From Bradysia coprophila (Eukaryota > Arthropoda > Insecta > Diptera > Sciaridae): 64,000 nt of DNA. The stretch is from contig NC_050737.1 in NCBI RefSeq assembly GCF_014529535.1, positions 4,278,585-4,342,584 on the forward strand. The letters run 5' to 3'. A model generated the notes under the pieces. That model saw only the letters and a list, made by a program, of their open reading frames with translations, had not been told where the DNA came from and searched no databases. Made by a program: the position numbers and the translations under genes. Positions 24,601 to 41,200 of this stretch are shown here, in pieces (the first letter of the stretch is position 1; every line of letters starts with the position of its first letter).

Positions 24601-25554
24601 CCGGATATCTATGGATCCTTGTGGCATCGTTGTGAATAGTAAAGTAGTATGTGACAGCTGCCAGCCCACCAACCATGTTACCGCTGAAATGAAACGTAAG
24701 ATTAAAAGTACAATGGATACACCTTGACGAGTGGACAAGAGGTTAACTGTGGACGAGCGTCGAATGGCTAACTTTCGACGACTGGTTAACCCTAAATATA
24801 CGACTTTCGTATGTAACTTTCGACACTCTTGACGATCTAGTATTACACAGATGCCTTTGCTTACTGCTAAGTCTAGTCGCAAATTATACTGTCCACAGGA
24901 TGTTTCACTAACCTGAGATGCGTAGCGTACATAAATAACACAAAAACGGCGAAACCACCCATATACCAAACTGCTTCCAAGTAGAAATAAATTGGTACTC
25001 CCAATCCCTCACAGCTAGCATATCCATCAATAAACAGACACGTTTTCGTGGAGATTTCGAAGTAGGTGGTTACAGCCATAAAATACTTGTAGAGGTATCT
25101 GTGGAAAATGTTGCGGTGAATTTTTTGCTCGTTAATTTTGTGGCCGATCGATGCCAACGTTTACCCTAAAACAATTTCTGGAAAAATGTGGAATCGATAA
25201 ATTGTGTTCAGCGAACTGGGATATTCCGTGCGGTTGTCTCGTAACAGTTTATTGAATCCGCTCATAAAATCCGGCGCATCGGCAATTGTCTTGTAGTATG
25301 AATAATATAGGGCATGATCGGACTTGAAGATCAGTTCTCGGCCGACATTGTCTAAGTTGCTAAAATTTGTTTCACTTTCGAACACAGAACTAACGTGAAA
25401 CACATGAACGAAGAACAGTCCCATACCTGTAAGCAAAGGGTGTGATTAGTCGAAGAACTCCAGCAAAAAGTATACGAAATCAAATCCAACACCAACCAAT
25501 CAATGCTTGGGATGCAATCAGCAAAGGTTTATTACTTCCCGTATCCGAAATCAT
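21613..25554 (-). CDS. DPY19-type protein C-mannosyltransferase with large charged insertion
   Basis: DPY19 enzymes are multi-pass ER proteins that C-mannosylate tryptophan in WxxW motifs, using dolichol-phosphate mannose. Exons: 25497-25554, 25165-25426, 24913-25098, 24476-24683, 23279-24410, 23036-23208, 22289-22476, 22089-22214, 21613-21814; every phase agrees, giving 844 residues. Family blocks are VFESETNFSNLDNVGREL, YYSYYKTIADAP, SCEGLGVPIYFY, FAYPFILSQMLYL, LLTPFMCLMAS, DAVFAGPADLVATIML, TGRPVVNH, RERTKLVYSMFSKQP and SCKILDIWD. Residues about 432-600 form a Lys/Glu/Asp-rich insertion where human DPY19L1 has only about 30 residues. The first exon's donor (GTTGGT) is weak, so the N-terminus is less certain. 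Intron 6 carries a CAGGT-rich tract. Confidence 0.9.
22736..22980. repeat. CAGGT/CCTGA-rich degenerate low-complexity tract
   Basis: Within DPY19 intron 6, words such as TTTCAGGT, CAGGTTGACCTGA and GCCTGACCTG recur on both strands over about 240 bp. It looks like a decayed minisatellite or foldback, comparable in style to the CGGGT-rich element at 28350-28788. Confidence 0.6.
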
Positions 25555-27265
25555 TTTTACAAAGTTTTTAATTCCGGTTTTGTCAAACACACTTCATAGT
25601 TTCGTAATTGTTTTATTCTTTCCATGCAAAGTGGTTGTGTGTTTTGATTTTTCAATATTTTCCTGTGCTGTCAAAACCTATTCGACCGGTGAATAAGTTA
25701 TTTTCTTTTTATTATTTTCTTCCGTCAAATCGCTTATTGCGCGGGGAGGGAGAACAGTTTTTGTTTTCAAAATTGATGGCCAGGTCTGGTGTTACAATCC
25801 AAGGTTTTCAGTTTTGATTTGGAACAGGTATACACAAACTTAGACGAATTCTTCCTAAACGTCCTAGAAAGGTATTTCGTACGGTAAAATGTGTCCCCAA
25901 CATGATGCATATTACGTACAATTTTACGTAGAGTTTTACACTAACACATTTTTGGAAGTTGGCAGTAATACTAAGAAAATCCAGAACCGCGAATGTAAAG
26001 TTTTGTTTTTATTTAATATTCGGGACAATAAAAACGATTTTTGACAAACCGAAAACGAACGAGAGCATCCACAGAACCATAACCTCAACACTTTTAGAAC
26101 AATTTGTCAACAATCATTTTTTGGCTACACTCGCGGAATTTTGAAAACCTACACATTTGCGGTTTTGTGTTCTGCTGGTTTTTTTTTGTGCATTTCGCTT
26201 GTATTTTTACATGAAGAAATCAGATACTCAAGTAAAACACAGAAACACAGATTTGACAGCTGAAATAACCTTAACAAACAATAAATTTACTGTGAAAATA
26301 TTGTGCATACACGTTTTTTGAGTGTAGCTTAGGAGAAGATAAAAGATCTAATCTTTCAAATGTTTTTATGAATTATGTGAAATCTAAAATATTTTTTCAC
26401 GAAACCTTTTTGCGCATTTATTAATCCATTAGAATAAATCACTCTTCTTGGAGTACACTTCCGGTCTCTGAAAGTGTTCAACTTCATCCCAAGGTAATCG
26501 TTCAAATATTTTTCTTTATTTTCGTTCAATTCAAAGGATTTAGTAAAAATATTCGAATTCTTCGCGCTAATTTTCCCATAAATTCTCAAACTGTCAAAAA
26601 TTTCGTTTTTCATGTCGGTGACACAATTTTTACGTAATTTCCAGTCTATATATAATTCATCTAAGTACACAAGTCATGGACTACACGACATAGTAAAGTC
26701 AACAGAGGCAGAAGCGGTTCAAGATGGAAGCAGTCGTCATGTAGACTTTCTTAAACCTAGTTGGCACCAAAGAGAACTTTTGATGCCACTGCCTTCGTGA
26801 TCAACTCAGAAGTGTCTTGACCTGTTCTTTCAGAACCTTGGACTTTACACACAAGAATGTATTGAGTTCGTTTAACAAATATGGTTACCCGCCTTCGTGG
26901 GTGTCTTACCTGTTTTAGAACCTTGAAAAATGGAAAGTGTGATGTAAAGTCGCCAGCATTTTCATGGACCAGGCCAGAATTTTCCACTGAGATTAATATC
27001 AAACTTTCTACCTTGCATACATACTTTTGAGTTTTTCGAAATTAGTTGACATCGTATCGACTGTGGTCGAGGATACGAATTAACCAGCCCAACCAGTCTG
27101 CTTACATCTTTGCATCGACGTAGAAATGAAAAAATCGTCATTGTAAAACTGCCAATGAATTTGATTTCTATGTAAACCCAACCGCTGTCACTACCATCGA
27201 AATAAAATTATAACAATAATGTCATGTGATTTGACAAATCCAAAATAAAAACAAAAAATCTTTAA
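25555..27265. other. Intergenic between DPY19 and bublin genes; repeat fragments
   Basis: This divergent intergenic region holds two right-end copies of the GTTCTGAAAGAACAGG family, at 26786-26842 and 26891-26925 (CCTGTTCTTTCAGAACCTTG and a diverged form). A minus-strand frame of 104 codons at 26356-26670 has a plausible mixed composition but no recognisable domain; I do not call it a gene. Confidence 0.5.
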
Positions 27266-27663
27266 ATGTCTGACCAAAACGATTCGAGCCAGGAATATAA
27301 TAGCATGTCGCCAAAGAGTGGAAAAGATGGTAAGACAACGAGCACGGGACCCGGTCCAATCGCAACGGATGCCGTCGAAGAAGATCTGAACGGTAATTGG
27401 TTTTCTCCGTCCGGAAGTAATTTATTTGAAGAAATATTGTTCCGTCTTGGATTACAGAAATTGATAGCGTCGACTCTAATCTGGATTCCATAAATTCGGT
27501 TCTTGATTTCATCGAGCAACGAACGGATAACATTAGAGCTCAGCTCTTGGAACTGTTAACATCGAGTCGTGAGATACGACAATCGATTATTGAGGAGAAT
27601 GGTCAAAGTTTGAAGGACGAGGCGAACAAAAATCAAAATAACGATGGAATGGACATGTCATAA
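27266..27663 (+). CDS. Bublin-like coiled-coil protein (UPF0184 family)
   Basis: Two exons, 27266-27392 and 27458-27663, join in phase 1 and give 110 residues. The first ~40 residues are low complexity (Ser, Gly, Pro). Residues about 44-85 form an amphipathic coiled coil, [19 protein letters not shown] then [18 protein letters not shown]. This matches the human C9orf16/BBLN pattern (INSMLDQINSCLDHLEEKND then LHARLQELLESNRQTR). BBLN orthologues are linked to intermediate filaments and epithelial lumen integrity; that role is from the literature on the family, not from this sequence. The tail is acidic and Asn-rich. It converges on METTL1 (213 bp between stop codons). Confidence 0.85.
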
Positions 27664-27875
27664 AGTTATTGCTGGTACAGAGGTAACAGTCACGGGTTTT
27701 GTTCGTACCCGTTTCTGCTACCGCATTCAGTGTTCGATGGTCGCATTGTTGCATGGTGTAAGATAAATTTAAAAATAATTTTGTGTTTTCTGTTGAAATT
27801 AAAATGTATTTTACCAAAACTACAACGCTGGACTCAAGAGTAGAATACATTTAATGCAAAATTAGTGGCAGGGAG

Positions 27876-32239
<4,364 letters not shown>

Positions 32240-33304
32240 TCTTGTTATTTACACGTACTGTCGAAATGAAAACAAAAATAAAGAAAAGTTAGGTTAGATT
32301 ACAGCATGTATACCATGCATTGTGGTGACATTAGCAGCAATGCTGACAGACAGTGGAGAAATGTGTTGAATATTACAGCTTTCCGCGGTTGAAGTTCAAA
32401 TTTTTGGAAGTAAGGCTGTAAACCTTGAGGCTGAGGTATGGTCGATCTATCTTCAGAATTTATATCAAAACGGGCCAAGGAGACCGCAAATACTTGTTTC
32501 TTAATTTCATTGAAGTTTATTACATTGTTTTGTTGGAAGGCTGTGAACTATCATTATGAATTCATTCACCTCATGACAAAGGACCTCATGTAACAGAAGA
32601 ACTATGTGAAGAAGTGTTCCGAAAAAATCTGAAATGTACTCGAGCTATAGTATTATCTCGAGAGTCGCTGCTCGATAATTTCTCTGTGAAAATAATGTTG
32701 AAGCGATCGGTAACTTCAGTTTATCATCAGCTGATACAAAGTAAGTATATAGACTAGACCTGTTCCAAATAACTGCAGGGCCGAACTTAAACAACACGAA
32801 CGGCAACGATTTTATCCACAGCAACATAAACTACGCGACTTTTAATACAAATATTGATAAAGCTATCACGGTGAGTTTGAATAAAATTTTAGTTCGAAGT
32901 AAGCGCATCCAAATTGTTAAGACTGTTTTTGTGAGAAGACTAGACCATGATCATTTTCCGATAAAAATTAAATCGCATGTACGGGGATTTTTGAGATTGC
33001 TTATTTTGTATGATTTCCCCTGTGAACACTTCTGAAGATTTTACATAAAAAAATTCATCGTCACGGCGACAAGAATCGTCACAGGAGGTGGATTTTTGTA
33101 TGAAATCCGCCATCGTCAACTGTAGAGTGTCACCCGCGTATTTGTACCTGCATGAACTCCCCAAAAATTACAGCCTTGGTGAATACATACTCGTAAACCA
33201 AAATGTAGACATTTCGGATAGTTGACTGTATACCCGTTAGCCTGATACTCAAAATTTCACAAAATGAGTACATTTTTCATAAATGCATACATATCACGTT
33301 CGTT

Positions 33305-33658
33305 TCAAAGTTCTGAAAGAACAGGTTAAGACACTCACGAAGTCGGGTGACCGCGGAGGACATAACGATTTGAAAGACGGATTCTAACTCATTCATTTTC
33401 ATATTGTTTCGACAAAACAAAACCAAATCGTTCAAGATAAATCGACCGACTTTAGAGAATCGGTCATACCTGGGATGTACATTCATTGCTTTACTCATTA
33501 CATATTGTGAAAAAATTCAACTTGAAAACAATTTTTTTTTTTTGTTAAAATGAAATCGTCATACGAAGATTCACAAACATATCCACAGGAAAATTTTGAC
33601 GCCACCGCAGTCGTGATTAACTCGAAAGTGTCTTTACCTGTTCTTTCCCTAACCTTGG
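33305..33658. mobile_element. GTTCTGAAAGAACAGG-family element with an internal repeat
   Basis: The left end TCAAAGTTCTGAAAGAACAG is at 33305, and the inverted right end CCTGTTCTTTCCCTAACCTTGG finishes near 33658. Between them 33390-33495 is an inverted copy of the repeat also found at 59690-59760, so this is either a longer family member or one element interrupted by another. Confidence 0.65.
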
Positions 33659-33871
33659 TTCGTTCCACTTCTCTACGGATGAAATATAACGATCTATGTG
33701 GTATTGAAACACACGCGGACATTCGTTGTGATTTTAATTTTTATGTAATCTTATTTTACAGCAAATTCGCTTTGATCTATCCAACGATATTGCAGAAGCA
33801 GAAGAAAAAAAAACAAGTAGTTTCGTTTTCCGTTACCTTGCTTAATGAATGTCCAGGTCTGGCCGATTCTT

Positions 33872-34023
33872 CCAAGGTTCTGAAAGAACAGGTTAAGACA
33901 ACTACGGAGAGGGGTGACACCAAATTTTATAAACGCACTCACTAGAGATAGTGACGCAAATTGTGTATTACCGTCTTCGTGATCAACTCAGAGTTGTCTT
34001 AACCTGTTCTTTCAGAACCTTGG
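33872..34023. mobile_element. Complete 152-bp GTTCTGAAAGAACAGG-family MITE
   Basis: The ends CCAAGGTTCTGAAAGAACAG and CTGTTCTTTCAGAACCTTGG are perfect inverted repeats. They extend through GTTAAGACAACT/AGTTGTCTTAAC. The flanks ATTCTT (33866-33871) and ATTCTT (34024-34029) are identical, suggesting a 6-bp target duplication. This is the best reference copy of the family in the window. Confidence 0.88.
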
Positions 34024-34057
34024 ATTCTTCAAAATTCTTCGATTTAGCTTGAACGCA

Positions 34058-34170
34058 CTCATTATTTTGGTCCAAATAATATGTAAATAAGTGAGTTAGA
34101 ATTCGTTTTAAAATCGCTATGTTCTCCGCTGTGACATTAGTCCATACCTGTGAATTATATTCATTGCCTT
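34058..34170. repeat. Dispersed repeat shared with 59760-59870
   Basis: Segments CAAATAATATG/CAAAATAATATG, TTTTAAAATCG, CGGTGACATTAG-type and CCATAC, TATATTCATTG occur in the same order and spacing here and at 59760-59870. No coding frame is seen. Confidence 0.7.
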
Positions 34171-34239
34171 TGCATCAATGAACGTCAACACAAGGTATGG
34201 TCGATTGTCAAGCTTTGTATGGAGCGGAGGAGATAGCGA

Positions 34240-34305
34240 TTTCATATAAACAAACTGGCATCTCATGAGAGGTCAGTTTGTTTATATGAAAGCCAGATTC
34301 TGCAT
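34240..34305. repeat. Short hairpin with 17-bp arms
   Basis: TTTCATATAAACAAACTG returns as CAGTTTGTTTATATGAAA with a loop of about 23 bp. Confidence 0.8.
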
Positions 34306-34321
34306 CTATAGAGTGTTATGA

Positions 34322-34490
34322 TGAAAGAGATAGAAATATTTTGACAAGTACCCCAAGGCAACTTATAATAAACTGGTCTTCGGTCCTCTCGCTCTCAACG
34401 TAACACGTTGAAAGAGAAAGCAATATTTTGACAAGTACCCCAAGGCAAGTTAAATTAACTAGTCTTCGGATCTCTCGCTCTGATCATAAC
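34322..34490. repeat. Tandem duplication of about 87 bp
   Basis: GAAAGAGA, then CAATATTTTGACAAGTACC-type, CCAAGGCAA, and TCTTCGG.TCTCTCGCTCT segments occur twice in direct orientation (near 34324 and 34412). Confidence 0.8.
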
Positions 34491-34945
34491 AGTCTATTTA
34501 AAATTTACGTCATCACTGCGCAAAGAATTCAAAAAAAGAGTAGCAACACTGTCAACACTGATTGAGGTGAATCTGTCAACATTAAAAATCTTGCAAATTC
34601 AAAAACCTTTCAAATTCACCACACAAACCTCAGCTGCTGTCAAATTTATAATATAACGACATTTTCGGACGCTAGATTGTTTGTTAGGAGATAATTTAGA
34701 ACAAAAAATAGTCGAATTTAATAGAAACAATTGAATTAATTCTCGGAAGCCGGGCATTTCATTCCTGTAAACGTAAGTAGTGTCCAATTGTTGAGTTTAA
34801 TAGTTGGTTTTCCATCTGAAAACCGTTGGTTCCGGTTACACCTACAACAGAGTTGTTTTTTCATTCTCATTTGAAAAACTTCCATTTATTTTGGCTAATG
34901 ACCATTCATTTATTGTTTAGTGAAGTGGACAGGAAATTAGCGAAA

Positions 34946-37900
34946 ATGTCTACTGACATCAACCTTTCGATCGTAGCTGCTCACGATGATTTACGTAGGT
35001 GTACCTACGTTTTGACGGACGGGACAGCCGAAACGGGTAAGTCTATTGATAAGCCAATGCGTTCATGGACCACGCTGACAAATATTCTTTTGCGAAAAAA
35101 CAGAATTTTTGGAATTTGCACGTCAACAAGAGCATTGCCGTCTCCAATGGTTGAATTCATATAAGGAATCGCGCCGCTTACAGAAAGAATTGGATGCATC
35201 AATGAAAACTATTAGCGAATTGGAAACGAAATTGTACCATGCTCGTCGAATTTTGGATCAGGAATGCAAAGCACGTCGAGAAGCGGAGGAAGAACGAGAT
35301 TCAATTGTAAGTACTGACGTTTGACCGATCAATTTGTGGGAATTTCCGCCAATAAATTGCTAACCGTTCAAATACCTTTCTTTAGGAGAAGAAGATGTGC
35401 ACCATTCGTGAATTCCTGCAGAATGACGAGAATTTGAAGGAGGAAACTCGAAACCAATTGGCATTCTTGAACACTTGCCAAAAGAAGCGCAAATCAAAAT
35501 TGAGTGCCGACAAGTATGGCAACGATATCAATTCGACGGGATCGTTCCTACACAATCTGTCCATAACTCGATCGGAAAATGATTTCTTGGAGATTGACAA
35601 ACCGTTCAAGGCACATCGCAAATCGAACGTTAACGGTTCCTTCGTTGGAGCCAAACGTTCACGCCATAGTACCGATGGCAAACGTAAGAGTAGTACATGT
35701 ACGTTGTGGGTTGTTAATTGAAATCATTCTGTAGTCGCTAATGAATCGTTGTCTTCCAACAGATCAATTAGAATTGGGTCCAAATGAAAAGATTGTTGCA
35801 CATACCAAAGTAACAATTCCCCAGGATGATGGACCCATTCATGCCGAGTCGTCCATTCAAGCGGTTCCGCTCAACGAAAACAATAATTGTTATTCGCCAT
35901 CAGCTCCGGCTTTGGTTGAAGAAGTGACTCCAAAAACCGTCACAAAGGCTTCGTACAGAAGCACGGCTAGAAGTCACAATTACACCAGCAAGACTTTCAT
36001 TCGACCGGACACATGCAACCATTGCCAGAAAAAGTATGATCGCTTGGCGAGTTGTTAAATTGCACAGTAAAATTTTAAAACCAAAATTCTCTTGAATTTC
36101 AGGATAAAATTCGGAACGTCCGGATTGAGATGTCGCAATTGTCGGGTTCAACTGCACATAAATTGTGAAACTGATTTTAATGTTGCTTGTGTACCGCACA
36201 GCGCTGGGACACCGAATGCAAAAGGAATAGCTGGTACTATCGGAGATTACGCACCGAGCGATCCACCGATGGTCCCGGCGATTATTGTACATTGTATCAA
36301 TGAGGTAATGAGCATGATCCGTTCATATCTACATGATGTACAAACTGACGATCGCTTTTTCCTTACCTTACAGATTGAGAAGCGTGGCCTAAATGAAGTC
36401 GGAATCTATCGAGTCTCTGGATCGGAGAGAGAAATCAAATCATTAAAAGTAAGTGCGGCATTCCATTCCGGAAGGTTGGGGAGTAATAAATACTTTTAAT
36501 TTTCAGGAGCGTTTCATTCGGGGCAAAAGTCTTCCGAATTTGTCCGAAACGGACATCCATGTATTATGCGGATGCATCAAAGATTTCCTGCGTGGTCTTC
36601 GCGAACCACTGATTCCGACCCTTCTGTGGAAGGACTTCTGCAACGCCACCCAAAATACATCGTTCCACGATGCAGTTCGTGACATGTATGCAGCCATTGA
36701 CAAGTTGCCACAACCGAATCGGGATACGTTAGCTTTCATCCTATTGCATTTCTTGCGGTAAGTAGACATTTTGACGTTGTTCGACATCGCACGGATGGTA
36801 TCTAATTTCTCCAATCTTTTGTTTAGTGTTGCCGAATGTAAACAAGTTAAGATGCCGCCGTCAAACATTGCGAAAATATTCGGACCAACTCTAGTCGGAT
36901 ATTCTAGCAGTGATCCGGATCAGCATGCCATTTTCACCGAAACGATTATCCAAGCGGGTGTAAGTATGACAAAAATGTTTAACATTTTTATTGCTCAATG
37001 CCATCAGATTCCACCAGTCTTAACATGCTGATGTAATGATTACAAGTTTAAAAATTTATGTTTCAAATGCATTAATTCTTGACCTTGACATATCAAGGAC
37101 AGGTGCCAATGCATTATCCTAGAAGAGCGCGAATGTCAACAAATAGAGGAGGGGATTCTTCTTCTCCAGCCACATTTGTGTTCAATTGTAAAAGTAACTT
37201 AGCATTCCAATGCATGACTCGGCTTTAGGAGAGACGTTTTTACAGTCATGTTTTTTGTCAGCCTCTTAAATTTTATGTTTAAATGACCAGAGTGACCCAC
37301 ATCAGTGTCCATTTTATTCAAAACATTTTCTAGAACTTCCCAAAATTGACACGAAAAACTCGTTGAGGAAATTAACGAATTTGTGGCACAAAAGCCACAA
37401 ATACGATGAGGTGAACACACGACGACTATGGAGAAATAATAAAACGGACTAATTCTAACAATACGAACAGCTACAGCCACACAAAACACACAAAACCGAC
37501 CTAAGAGAATGGCTCTCTTCTCACACCAATTTTTGTCTTTAGAAGTATTTGTTAGTATTCGTTGTTACTTAGACCTTGTCTGTCCTCTGGTTTTTGTCTA
37601 TCAACACCTCTTGCTTTCCTCCTTTTCTTCTACCGTTGGTATTTTCCGATGGAATTGATGAAATCCTGGAAAAGCACCACGCAAGTACTTACACACCATG
37701 TCTGCTAAAATATACCGGCAACCGAGATACTATACAGTCGACAAATCATAATCCATCGTCCGACACATTCAAAAAAATTTATCATCTTCTTTACAGGTAA
37801 TGGAAATGTTGTTGAAAGTCCCAGCCGACTTTTGGGAGCAGTTTGTTAATATAAAATCGGACGAAAATCAGAGCGAAAAAAATGAAAATCGTGAAGAATT

Positions 37901-38047
37901 CGGTAATTTATACGCTGACAGCCGGCAATGACGGTAAATGAACTAACGGTTTCCTTTCCTCTTCTTACAGAAATTGCTCCACGCTATCCACTGCGAAAGC
38001 AACCATTTTATGCAACATCACCACTTTCAACAATGCGCAAGAAATAA
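34946..38047 (+). CDS. RACGAP1: Rac GTPase-activating protein 1 (MgcRacGAP / tumbleweed, RacGAP50C)
   Basis: RACGAP1 forms the centralspindlin complex with kinesin-6 (MKLP1/Pavarotti) and drives cytokinesis through RhoA/ECT2. Exons: 34946-35036, 35104-35306, 35386-35698, 35763-36033, 36103-36304, 36374-36448, 36507-36757, 36827-36959, 37797-37902, 37971-38047; all phases agree, giving 573 residues. A coiled coil spans about 45-125. The C1 zinc finger is complete: H274, C287, C290, C303, C306, H311, C314, C322 with exact canonical spacing. The RhoGAP domain covers about 345-515, with the arginine finger R373 in GIYRVSG. Other motifs are VLCGCIKDFLRGLREPLIP and MPPSNIAKIFGPTLVGYSS. The 837-bp intron 8 is the only long one. 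It converges on syntaxin, 243 bp between stop codons. Confidence 0.96.
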
Positions 38048-38290
38048 AACGGCATTATCATTACATAGAGTGTTCGAACGAAAACAAACAGAAATTTATT
38101 CTACAAATCGATGTCACAACGGCTAATTTTTACAAATGAAACATTTCGTCTTTCGCTTTTTTATATTTTACATTTCGCTTCTTCTTATTCTTCTAAGTAC
38201 TTACTTTCAATTAGATGTAAATTGAAAAATTCTAATTTAAAAAAAAAGTATGGAAACGATGGTTTGATTACCTCGATTTGTTGTAAATTG

Positions 38291-41200
38291 TTACGTCAGC
38301 ACCATGATGAATATTAATATCACCACCACTAAGACGACCCAAAATATTATCCAGAATTTTTTCTAAAAAATTTGTTTTTACTTTATATAAAGAGAATATT
38401 TTGATGGTCAGTCACTGGTTACAATTTTTTTTTAATTTATAGAATAAACAAAATGCAAGTATTTCCAATTGAGTTTTGAAAATGAATCAAATTTCCTCAA
38501 TCACATAACTTCAATGTCATTGATGTACCTACTCAAAATTAGAAAATCGGAAGACAGACTACAGTTCGGAACAAGTCAAGTTCACTTCACAAAGTGTTTA
38601 CTATCGCAAAATGTGTACATTGGAATGTAAAACGCCTTACTGGCCCTAAAATCATAGAAAATCGTCAAATGGTTTTCTTTTTGAAAATCCATTGTCAACG
38701 AATTTTTCAAATGTCTGTCCACTAGTTGTCTCTAGATTTGGCCCAACTGGCCATATGGGGTGCTTTGGAAAATTACATGTTTTGTTAATTTGATTAAATT
38801 TGCTATATTATTGCCTTTTGATAGAGCTTTCTTCACTTCGAGCGCTTTTTCCTACATTTTACAGGAGCACCTTTTGGTAGCCAGTCTCTGATGGTTGCTA
38901 TAGTAGAGAATGTATTAAAACGTAAATCTCTAATCAGTCTGACCTGGTTGAAAATTTAACATTGAATACGATCGCTATTGTAAAACAGGTGTAACGAAAA
39001 ACTAAAATGACGTTGACTACGTATCTACTAATTTCAGTGTATTACCTAGGTCTTTACAAGTCGATTGAGTTATTTCACATGACCAGCACTGCTGTTGATT
39101 CACGACGTGCGACCTACCGCAGTCATGATATGCTTTTTGAGAGAAAAATACTTTTCATTCATTCACTGATTGCTTCTGATTTTCACAGTTTTTCCGTATG
39201 TTGAAAATACAAAACTGATGGACAAACACTCAGATCATAGATCGTATGACTTTGGAATACGTGCTTCAATTTTAACTATCGAGTTTCGGGTTTCGATAGT
39301 GGATCTTCGCTCTAAATGTGTTGGCTATAAAATAGAATGTCTGGAGAAAGTCACATTCATGTCCAAATTCCAGACCTTATCTAATTGTGCGGATTTCGCG
39401 GAACTTTGTCACAAAAACTCAATTTTACTCGTAATTAATTGCTTGAGTCAAGCAGCTTGACGTACCTTCGTTGCTTTAATTTTCAAATTCTTTGCCTGTT
39501 CCAGTTCATCTGTTCCTTTGTCAACATTAATCGAGGCTGTCTGAGCATGATACTCGACCACTTGAATCAGTGTGCTCTGAAATACGAAGATTTGGCATTA
39601 TTTACACTACATTGCTAATCACTGGCGTCGCTAAATAACTGAACCTGTTCCATAACCAACGTAGATATTCGTAAGAACATGTCCCGAACTTCGGTTAACG
39701 ATTTCTCAATTTTCGCCAGTTCCGAATGCCGTACCAACAAATCTCGTAAATGACTTCGTGCATTTTCCGTCTCTTCGATGATCTGATTGGGAAAATGGAA
39801 ACAACCTTTACTTGAGTTTATTGCTATTCGAAAGGAGGACCACTTACATTCCCAACGAATAACGAGGTCGTTTTGTTGTTTATTAGATTTTCCGTTTCCT
39901 CTTCGCTGAAATTTTGATCAACTGAAAGTCGGTAAAATATCTGAATCAAATGTTGTGCAATGACACCGGTGTATCAAATTAAAATTTAAATCTCACTTAT
40001 TTTCGCCTGCCGGGTCAATGTTTTCTTCACCTTTTCCTCATAGACAACTAGGAAATGTTCGTGGTCACGCCAAGCTGCCAGAAAATCATCCCGTACGCAA
40101 TAAAAATTTGTTCGTTTGATTCGTGAAAGAATTTCATGGTCATCTTTGAACGGTAAGTCTTTCTCTAAGTCACGCATTTTGTTAAATAACTGCAACAGTG
40201 TCGGAGAGAATGTTTTATTTTGACTTGAAAGTGATCAATGCCACGCAAAAAATTGGATATAGGTGTAGTAGATACAGCGGGATACTTTGGTAAGACTGCA
40301 CAGTACACAATGGATTTAGCTTATCACAGACGGCAAACATATCACCAATATTATTATCGAATCTGTTACTTCTTCAGATCGAAGTATGTCGGAAATGTCG
40401 GAAACTGAAACCAAATCTTTTACTTCATTTGACTTTAACATACATTTTATTTTAAAAGAAACCCTATAGCCCAGAGCTGATCTATTATTTATGTCGCCGC
40501 TGTCGATAACAGATAAATAGTTGTGGTTCACTAAGGAAATCTTACATTTACAATGAAAATTCTTGTAAGCCCTAAGAAAGCTAATTTGAACTAGCTACTG
40601 TTAAGGAAAAAGGGTATACGAAAAATGTCGGAGGAGAATGTTATAAATAGGAGTAGACGTCTTTTTCCTGACTTACCTTTTGGCAGAGTGTCATGTTAGT
40701 TTGACGAAGTTTTTCCATTTTCTCCGGCAATGCTGTAAATGAGAAATTGTTAATAAACAAATTTAAGTCATGTCATCGTTGATGGTCGTTTTATAAAAAT
40801 GCAGTTTAATTATAAAAATTCTGATATGCGATAAATGGTGGGCTGATTTCGAGGGTAAATACAGTCAGATTATTTTTTATCAATGTAGGGCATAATGCAG
40901 TGTCACTTCAAGATAAAATTAGTAGCTTTCATTCTTGTTTCCTGCGGCTGTAACGGGACGTACTCTACTAATACGAAGAAAATGTATTTCCGGACAATCT
41001 GATGTTATCTTAGTGGGTTATTCGGGAAGGAGTTAAGATCTACGTTCTGATGCTTTGCGGTGACTGTGACGATATTGTAAGTGTAAATTCAAACAACTTT
41101 TGTGTCATGAAAGAATTTTCAGAATCTAGTCCCTACCGTCTTGATTATCAACAAACAAAATTTTAGTATTTTCGTTCATATATCAACGAGTGCACAATAT

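Larger units (their letters stand above)
32240..34945. other. Repeat-rich intergenic region between METTL1 and RacGAP1
   Basis: The two flanking genes diverge, so both promoters lie here. The middle is packed with miniature elements, listed separately. A possible tiny spliced frame at about 32691-32870 has a donor and acceptor but no recognisable product; I do not call it. Confidence 0.5.

Noticed and set aside
26356-26670. 104-codon minus-strand frame
   Set aside because: Composition is protein-like but no domain or neighbour supports it; left as a note in the intergenic entry.
32691-32870. Possible two-exon small gene (ATGTTGAAGCGATCGG..., donor GTAAGT, acceptor CTGCAG, donor GTGAGT)
   Set aside because: Splice signals are plausible, but the phase-consistent product is Asn-rich and unrecognisable, and the more protein-like frame is out of phase.
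39007-39460. Two plus-strand frames (65 and 96 codons), the first with a hydrophobic start
   Set aside because: They lie in the last syntaxin intron, with no domain and no convincing donor and acceptor to join them.
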